Source of the DNA: Pelagilacustribacter hypolimneticus
GTDB taxonomy: Bacteria > Pseudomonadota > Alphaproteobacteria > Pelagibacterales > Pelagibacteraceae
Reading direction: 5' to 3'
Assembly (NCBI GenBank): GCA_965235125.1
Contig: CBDDXH010000040.1
Location: 1-10,076, forward strand
Length of the DNA: 10,076 bases
Positions 5,597 through 10,076 of the stretch are shown piece after piece; position 1 is the first letter of the stretch, and each line of letters opens with the position of its first letter. The notes beneath the pieces are model-generated. The model did not search any database and had not been told where the DNA came from. It was given only the letters and a program-made list of their open reading frames with translations. Both the position numbers and the translations under genes were made by a program.

Positions 5597-6902
5597 AACT
5601 TTTTTCATTAGCCTTTAAGAAGTGAAGAAAATCTTTTTGCTCTTTACTTAAACTAGTTTCAACAGATTTCAATTCATCATAAACTTTCCTCAAGTCTAAG
5701 ATATTATCTACATCAGTTAAAATTTTTTTTGCAATCTCAACTTTACCTAAGCATTCTGTTAGGCTTTGCATAACGGAAGACGTTGAGGATTTAACTTTGC
5801 GCAAACATTGAACTACCTCTTTGTCATTGCTTATCATGAAGCAAAAGCCACCATCTTTTGTTTTGAGAAAATGAGAACTTTTATTTAATTTCTTAGATAA
5901 CGCCTCATCTAAATCTTCAACCTTTAGTGTAGGAATATCTGATCCAAGCAGAGCAATTTTGCCTAAAGTCTGTAGTGAAAGTTTACTTACTTCGCTCATG
6001 ATCAAGCTTAGTCCTTGATCTTGATTGATGAATTTAGCTTTGTAAATATTACCAAAAGAATTTAACTTTTCTTCATCAACATCCCTGCAAACTTTAATGA
6101 CATGAATGTCTTTCCTTCGTTGTAGCCTTTTCAAGTTTCCATTTGTAATGTTTATGAAATTTTCATTTAATTCATTTACAAATTTATCATTCAATCTTTC
6201 CCTCAATCTTGATTTACTCTCACTTGAGTGTGGATCCTTTAAAAATATTCCAAGAGCAATGGTTTTCTTTATTTGATAAAACTTCATTGCTTGTAGAATC
6301 GTCTTCCATAAAGTTTTTAAACTTTGATAAATTCTTTTATTTTTATATTTTATAGCAGAGGTAATAATTCTTTTATTAATGATGTTAAGTTTAATATTTA
6401 AGGATTTTATTTGCCAAATGAACTTATGATCTTCTCCCTCAAATAAACTCTCATCAAATCCTCCAACAAAGTTGAATAACTTCTTACTCATCAAAAAAGA
6501 TTGATCACCAAAGGGAATACCAAAAGCCTTCGTTCTAAAATTAGCTCCAGCTGCAATCCACCAGCAATTCGCCTGATCAAATTCAAGCAAAAATGTGCTT
6601 ACAGCAAATTCATCAAGTGCCATCACATCTGATAATTGAATGTGATCAAGGTTTGAGTCTAAGTGCAGAAACCATAAGGTTTTGCCAGTTGAAAGATTTG
6701 CTCCTTTATTTAAGGCCTTTGCCCTTGCTGAATTCTCTAATAAGCATAATTGATCAGCTTCAAGTTTTTCTGATTTAATAAATTCATTTGCCTCATCGCA
6801 AACGATGATGATTTCGCAATCTTTAAATTTTTCTCTTACTTGTTTTATGAGTTTGAAATCATTTTCACGTCTTGCAACGGGAATGATGATGCTAAGATCC
6901 AT
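5589..6902 (-). CDS. fused GT2 glycosyltransferase and DUF2064 glycosyltransferase
   Basis: A 437-residue protein carrying two glycosyltransferase-A-type domains. Residues 1-210 are a family 2 transferase: SIIIPVA (4-10), LHLDSN (79-84, the metal/sugar-nucleotide site, usually HAD), GIPFGDQ (128-134), GGFDE (147-151) and GED (156-158). They resemble TIGR04283. Residues 215-410 resemble DUF2064/TIGR04282: KSRLRERL (230-237, usually KTRL), ALLGSDIPTL (317-326), TKDGGF (348-353), SSTSSVM (372-378) and DVDN (397-400). In databases these two families often sit side by side and carry an arsenosugar label that is a neighbourhood guess for many members. Here they are one polypeptide. No membrane helix is seen. 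The start codon overlaps the stop of the small upstream gene in TAATG, and there is no Shine-Dalgarno, so translation is probably coupled. Sugar donor and acceptor are unknown. Confidence 0.85.
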   Translation of the reverse strand: MDLSIIIPVARRENDFKLIKQVREKFKDCEIIIVCDEANEFIKSEKLEADQLCLLENSARAKALNKGANLSTGKTLWFLHLDSNLDHIQLSDVMALDEFAVSTFLLEFDQANCWWIAAGANFRTKAFGIPFGDQSFLMSKKLFNFVGGFDESLFEGEDHKFIWQIKSLNIKLNIINKRIITSAIKYKNKRIYQSLKTLWKTILQAMKFYQIKKTIALGIFLKDPHSSESKSRLRERLNDKFVNELNENFINITNGNLKRLQRRKDIHVIKVCRDVDEEKLNSFGNIYKAKFINQDQGLSLIMSEVSKLSLQTLGKIALLGSDIPTLKVEDLDEALSKKLNKSSHFLKTKDGGFCFMISNDKEVVQCLRKVKSSTSSVMQSLTECLGKVEIAKKILTDVDNILDLRKVYDELKSVETSLSKEQKDFLHFLKANEKSFT

Positions 6903-7060
6903 TATTTGCTAATGAACAAATCCCTTAATGTGCCAATACCAACAAACCAATAAAGCCTTAGCTTATTCCAAAAGCCTTTTCTTTTTTTTAGAAGATAATA
7001 CTGATCAATGCCACACTCAGTTTTGATGAAATTATTAATATTTTTTTTTGAATTTTTCAT
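6902..7060 (-). CDS. small 52-residue protein in the radical SAM operon
   Basis: A short gene that fills the apparent gap between the TVP38 and glycosyltransferase genes. The protein starts MKNSKKNINNFIKTECGIDQ, has a basic centre (LLKKRKGFWNKLRLYW, 23-38) and ends WFVGIGTLRDLFISK; it looks amphipathic and basic and may touch membrane or a partner protein. No family is recognised. Evidence for a real gene: it runs open across the whole gap; the ATG at 7060 lies six bases after a purine-rich AAAGAGAA; it overlaps the 3' end of the TVP38 gene by 26 bp; and its TAA stop overlaps the next ATG as TAATG. Its composition (Trp, Tyr, Cys, Gly) is not that of random A-rich sequence. It could instead be a C-terminal extension of the TVP38 protein split by a frameshift in the A9 run (7041-7049). 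Confidence 0.65.
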   Translation of the reverse strand: MKNSKKNINNFIKTECGIDQYYLLKKRKGFWNKLRLYWFVGIGTLRDLFISK

Positions 7061-7712
7061 AAATTCTCTTTGTTATTATAGGCAAAAGTCCAAGCGCTGA
7101 GAATGAAATAATAATCTTTAAAGTTAAGATGTCCTTCACGTCATTGATTTCTGCTAGTTGGACGCCTGCGTTAACAAACAAGATTGTAGCAGGCAACATT
7201 CCTAATTGAGAAATCCAATAAAAATTAGTCCACTTCATATGGGTTAAACCAAAGGTCAAGTTGATGACAAAGAAAGGAAAGATCGGACTTAAGCGAAGGA
7301 ATAATAAATAAAGTAACCCCTCATCTTTGATGCCTTGATTAATTTTACCTAAATACTTTTGATATTTACCTTGGACAGTCTCTTTAAATAAATACCTTGA
7401 AAGCAAAAAGCACAACGTTGATCCTATGGTGCTCGCAAATGAAGTTAAAATCACTCCGGGCCATAAGCCAAAAAGCACCCCAGCAAGTAACGTCTTCAAT
7501 AAAGAGATGGGTAGGGCAAGTGCTGTAACCAAAATGTAAACTAAGAAGAAAATTAAATAATAAAACAAAGGATTTGTATCGATGAGTAACTGCAAGTCCT
7601 GATATCTTTGCTTGATTACCTCAAGGTTTAAGACATCATCATAATTAAATACAACGGTAATGATGACTAGGGATAAAAATAAAAAAATGATTATTTTTTT
7701 ATTTAACTGCAA
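7035..7712 (-). CDS. TVP38/TMEM64 (DedA-like) membrane protein
   Basis: A 225-residue inner-membrane protein of the TVP38/TMEM64 group, related to DedA and VTT proteins, which are thought to move lipids or lipid-linked compounds across membranes. Numbered from the TTG start: a first helix at about 6-24, a soluble segment, then the conserved core at about 55-190 with FGLWPG (81-86), the helix following it, and the signature FLRLSPIFPFFVIN (138-151), ending in a last helix and a basic tail. The start is a choice. The ATG at 7745 has no ribosome site and overlaps the radical SAM gene by 43 bp, whereas TTG at 7712 has GGAGG six bases upstream and overlaps by only 10 bp; I prefer TTG. The 3' end contains an A9 run and overlaps the small gene. 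Linked radical SAM and glycosyltransferase genes suggest that it handles their product. Confidence 0.88.
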   Translation of the reverse strand: MQLNKKIIIFLFLSLVIITVVFNYDDVLNLEVIKQRYQDLQLLIDTNPLFYYLIFFLVYILVTALALPISLLKTLLAGVLFGLWPGVILTSFASTIGSTLCFLLSRYLFKETVQGKYQKYLGKINQGIKDEGLLYLLFLRLSPIFPFFVINLTFGLTHMKWTNFYWISQLGMLPATILFVNAGVQLAEINDVKDILTLKIIISFSALGLLPIITKRIYEKFKKKY

Positions 7713-8605
7713 CTTGATCCTCCAAGCACGCAAAACTTTGAGCAATGAGGGTGGTTTAAGTAAATTCTTTGCATGGATGATTTTAAGGATGAGCCAAGAT
7801 CAAAGGCTTCATCATAAGGCAATAAAGTGCAGGCAATTACAGATGGTTTTTCATTTCCCTTTTTTTTAACAATCATTCGAGATGAAGAACACATTACAGT
7901 TTTAGGATCTTTATTTAAGATCGTCCAACATTCTGTGGTGATCTCTGGAGTATCTTTTTTAACGTCCATTTCTGTAAAAGTAACAAGATCCTTCATTGAA
8001 TGAGGATCAATGGGCAATTTGTTTATTAAGATAAATTTTGCAAATGCCTTTCTTGTCTCCTTCTCATTTTCACCCCACATTAAGCGTGTGGCTAAGCTCA
8101 TCTTAAAACCATTATCTCTTAACCATCTTAATCCTTCCATCATAGGCTCATAGCTATTAGGTCCCCTTACCTCTTCATGTTTCGATTGATCAGCATGATC
8201 AATTGAGATCCTAAAAGTTAATCTTTCTCGATCAATCATTAAAATTTCTGACTTCTTATTCAACATAGGCTTCATGGCATTGGTCAAAACAAGCACATCC
8301 ATGCCTTGTTTAACCGCATGATTTAACATTTTAGGAAACTCCTTATTTAAGAAAGGCTCTCCACCGGTAAAACCTATTTCTGATAAATTAAATTTATCTT
8401 CCTTAGCTTCATTCATCATCGTTAAGTATTCATCAAAGCTTAAATAGGAAAGACGATCATTAGTTGGGCTGCTTTCAATGTAACAATTCTTACAAGTTAA
8501 GTTACATAAAGTTCCCGTATTAAACCAAAGGGTCTTAAGATCCTTTGCTTCAATGAAAGCTCTTACTTTACCGTCAGCCGTTAACTTTAAGTTATTAAAT
8601 TTCAT
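7703..8605 (-). CDS. radical SAM protein with SPASM-like C-terminus
   Basis: A 300-residue radical S-adenosylmethionine enzyme. The 4Fe-4S site is Cys34-x3-Cys38-x2-Cys41 in TLCNLTCKNCY; SAM-binding GGEP is at 81-84; RISIDH (132-137) and VRGP (146-149) are further barrel motifs. The C-terminal third carries six more cysteines (226, 239, 259, 288, 292, 299), the last three in HPHCSKFCVLGGSSCS, which suggests an auxiliary iron-sulfur cluster as in SPASM enzymes. From memory this belongs to a proteobacterial COG0535 subfamily that often neighbours TVP38 and glycosyltransferase genes and has no established reaction. It differs from ArsS, which has another N-terminal motif and a DUF3641 tail. It starts 7 bp after the lipoprotein stop. 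The codons for its Gly-Gly near the C-terminus double as the ribosome site of the TVP38 gene. No precursor peptide gene is evident unless the 52-residue protein fills that role. Confidence 0.9.
   Translation of the reverse strand: MKFNNLKLTADGKVRAFIEAKDLKTLWFNTGTLCNLTCKNCYIESSPTNDRLSYLSFDEYLTMMNEAKEDKFNLSEIGFTGGEPFLNKEFPKMLNHAVKQGMDVLVLTNAMKPMLNKKSEILMIDRERLTFRISIDHADQSKHEEVRGPNSYEPMMEGLRWLRDNGFKMSLATRLMWGENEKETRKAFAKFILINKLPIDPHSMKDLVTFTEMDVKKDTPEITTECWTILNKDPKTVMCSSSRMIVKKKGNEKPSVIACTLLPYDEAFDLGSSLKSSMQRIYLNHPHCSKFCVLGGSSCS
7719..7723 (-). promoter_or_regulatory. Shine-Dalgarno inside the radical SAM gene, for TVP38
   Basis: On the minus strand GGAGG lies six bases upstream of a TTG at 7712-7710 that is in frame with the TVP38 protein. 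It is the best ribosome site in the right half of the window, where most starts have none, and it supports a short overlap with translational coupling. Confidence 0.65.
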
Positions 8606-8612
8606 TATTTGT

Positions 8613-9461
8613 TTAAGATTTAATTAAACTTTCAAAATCTATCCGATACCCATTTAATTTTTGCGCAGCTTTTTGACGTTGTTCTAAAGTGGTATTGTTG
8701 TGTACTTCAGACAATTGCGAACAGCCATCTTGTAACATGTTATCACTGTAAGCGACATAATTTGGATTGGGTGATTTTTGAATACGATCCCAAACCGCCT
8801 TTAATGTTGGATAAGGTTTTTCTCCTGATTTAATAAGGTTTACGGCAATTAATGCATCTTGATGTCTTCGCTTACGCTCTGGCAAAACTTGTTCAGCAGT
8901 AAAGACGCTTTTATCTAATCGTTGAGTAAGCACGTCTTTTTGACTTTTGCTTAGTGTGCCATAAATCATCTCTGCCCTTTTGATTGTTCGTTTTAATCTT
9001 TTCTCATTAATGATCTCACCCTTTTTACCTTTGCCAAAATTTTCAACAAATTCTTTATCTTTTTCTTCCTGATACTTATTCCATTTTTCAATTTGCTTAG
9101 GCGTTAAAGTTTGTACGATAGGAGTGAGAGCTGGAATAAATTTTTCAACCGCCTCATTGGTAAAAGCTCTAATCACATCAACTTCTTTACAAAATTGTTC
9201 AGAGGTTAAATCTTGTAAGACTAATTTTTCCCACTGTTCTAATTTTACAATATATTGGGGCAAATGTGAGCCTCGGTGCCATTCTAACCAAGCATCAAGT
9301 TCAATACGGGCAAGTTTATCTTGTTCATCACTTAAATCAAAAATGGAATTTAATTCAAGAATTGCAAGAAAGGGAAGGCGGTTATAACCTAAAGCAACAG
9401 TACTACAGCCAACAATAATAAGAGAAGAAAATATAACTAAAAATCTTTTTAAAATAGACAT
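8613..9461 (-). CDS. DUF6279-type lipoprotein
   Basis: A 282-residue lipoprotein of unknown function. The signal peptide ends in a lipobox IVGC with lipidated Cys19, followed by STVALGYNRLPFLAI; the GYNRL stretch right after the cysteine is the hallmark I recall for DUF6279 proteins, best known from beta- and gammaproteobacteria. The rest is mainly helical and highly charged (for example NKYQEEKDKEFVENF at about 148-162), with GCSQLSEVHNNTT near the C-terminus supplying a second cysteine. Residue 20 is Ser, not Asp, so by the E. coli rule it would go to the outer membrane, facing the periplasm. The gene lies 33 bp downstream of the oxidase and 7 bp upstream of the radical SAM gene, so it is probably in the same transcript. 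No enzyme motif is seen. Confidence 0.8.
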   Translation of the reverse strand: MSILKRFLVIFSSLIIVGCSTVALGYNRLPFLAILELNSIFDLSDEQDKLARIELDAWLEWHRGSHLPQYIVKLEQWEKLVLQDLTSEQFCKEVDVIRAFTNEAVEKFIPALTPIVQTLTPKQIEKWNKYQEEKDKEFVENFGKGKKGEIINEKRLKRTIKRAEMIYGTLSKSQKDVLTQRLDKSVFTAEQVLPERKRRHQDALIAVNLIKSGEKPYPTLKAVWDRIQKSPNPNYVAYSDNMLQDGCSQLSEVHNNTTLEQRQKAAQKLNGYRIDFESLIKS

Positions 9462-9494
9462 GAAAAAGATTAAAGTTGATTTTGCTTTGAGATT

Positions 9495-10076
9495 TTAAAG
9501 TTGATTGGCCATATCATGGTTTACATCAGCATGAACCTGTTCATCTGCTCTAACGGCAACTACTACATCACGCAATTTTGCGTCGGTAGCTAATTTATAA
9601 TAGTCTATGGCAATTTTTGGTGCAGGAATGTTTTCGGTTCTACCTGCATCAATTTCTTCAAGATAATGTGTGTAACTAATCACAGCTTGATTCTCAAAAT
9701 ATCCAACCATCCGGTGAGCTATTTTAGGAAAAAAGATATAAAGAAAAAAATAAAAGTGCCAAAAGATAAACTGAGCAAATATAATTAACCAACGCTCAAA
9801 TCTATTTGGCTTTATAATCGCAATAAAGATCATGAGATGCATACGCTCATTTTCTGCTTCACTTAACAAAGTTCTAATGGTTGGACCGTATCCCGTTCGC
9901 AGTTGTCTAAGACTTTTTAAATGAGTCCACATACCTGCAACCATACCAGGAACACCTGCTACAGTTTCAAGCACCACTGCTCTATGCCCATATCGTTTTG
10001 CAAAGAATGTATCTGCAAACCAGCGAAAACACATGGTTAAACCATAGGCTACTTTGTCGGATAAGATAGTTGGATG
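9495..10076 (-). CDS. aox: alternative oxidase (AOX), 5' end missing
   Basis: The C-terminal 193 residues of a cyanide-resistant quinol oxidase, which passes electrons from ubiquinol to oxygen without pumping protons. It is a di-iron protein attached to one face of the inner membrane. The ligands are all present (numbered from the window edge): Glu37 in LETVAG, Glu77 and His80 in NERMHL, Glu128 in GYFENQA, and Glu179 and His182 in RADEQVH. The reading frame stays open to base 10076 and the residues there, HPTILSDKVAYGL, continue the family pattern; the Met at 10034 is therefore internal and the true start lies outside the window. Compared with the trypanosomal enzyme the LET-NERMH spacing is one residue longer. 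It heads the visible part of the minus-strand operon, so the operon promoter is also likely to lie outside. Confidence 0.93.
   Translation of the reverse strand, partial: HPTILSDKVAYGLTMCFRWFADTFFAKRYGHRAVVLETVAGVPGMVAGMWTHLKSLRQLRTGYGPTIRTLLSEAENERMHLMIFIAIIKPNRFERWLIIFAQFIFWHFYFFLYIFFPKIAHRMVGYFENQAVISYTHYLEEIDAGRTENIPAPKIAIDYYKLATDAKLRDVVVAVRADEQVHADVNHDMANQL

Noticed and set aside
6593..6778. Plus-strand frame inside the glycosyltransferase gene
   Set aside because: Antisense to conserved GT2 motifs; no ribosome site or family match.
7660..7869. Plus-strand frame across the radical SAM/TVP38 junction
   Set aside because: Antisense to two recognised proteins; no supporting signal.
7703..8605. 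Naming the radical SAM protein ArsS (arsenosugar biosynthesis)
   Set aside because: The N-terminal motif, the length and the SPASM-like cysteine tail do not fit ArsS with its DUF3641 tail, and no arsenic genes are seen.
9124..9387. Plus-strand frame inside the lipoprotein gene
   Set aside because: Antisense to the lipoprotein; the translation has no recognisable features.
10032..10034. ATG at 10034 as the alternative oxidase start
   Set aside because: The frame is open to the window edge and the residues upstream continue the family pattern, so this Met is internal.
1..10076. CRISPR arrays, tRNA or rRNA genes, insertion sequences, integrase sites
   Set aside because: No regularly spaced repeats, cloverleaf-like segments, transposase motifs or flanking duplications were found when reading both strands.

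Overview
The window is AT-rich bacterial DNA, roughly one third G+C by eye, with densely packed genes and very short spacers. Gene content (Atm1-type ABC exporter, amidase, NCS1 permease, bacterial alternative oxidase, a proteobacterial radical SAM family) and base composition suggest a streamlined marine proteobacterium of the Pelagibacter (SAR11) kind. No rRNA, tRNA or other taxonomic marker is present, so this is inference.

Left part (1-1514): the 5' end of an ABC exporter gene runs off the left edge on the minus strand. It is followed by a doubtful lysine-rich small protein (minus), an AT-rich spacer holding a perfect 17-bp palindrome, and a small four-helix membrane protein of DUF3147 type (plus). 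Two short plus-strand stretches (about 323-495 and 900-994) show structure that no ordinary gene explains.

Middle part (1515-4512): an amidase-signature hydrolase (minus) and an NCS1 nucleobase-type permease (plus) diverge from a 203-bp control region, a layout expected for uptake and deamidation of one nitrogen compound. The permease ends at a strong hairpin terminator that also works in the other direction and serves the convergent msrB gene.

Right part (4554-10076): an exported methionine sulfoxide reductase MsrB (minus) diverges across only 20 bp from an AhpD-like CxxC protein (plus). That gene converges with, and overlaps by 8 bp, a tightly coupled minus-strand run. In transcription order the run is: alternative oxidase (5' end off the right edge), DUF6279-type lipoprotein, radical SAM/SPASM-like protein, TVP38/TMEM64 membrane protein, a previously hidden 52-residue protein (6902-7060), and a fused double glycosyltransferase (GT2 plus DUF2064). 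The last four genes overlap one another, which points to translational coupling and a shared job. The radical SAM protein, TVP38 protein, the two glycosyltransferase domains and the AhpD-like protein form a plausible uncharacterised pathway making or exporting a modified glycosylated or lipid product. The oxidase and MsrB add a redox theme. The product is unknown and is not claimed here.

Codon choice in the right block and in the DUF3147 gene (more ATC, GCC, CGT/CGC, TTG) looks different from the amidase/permease block, so the window may be a mosaic of native and acquired segments.
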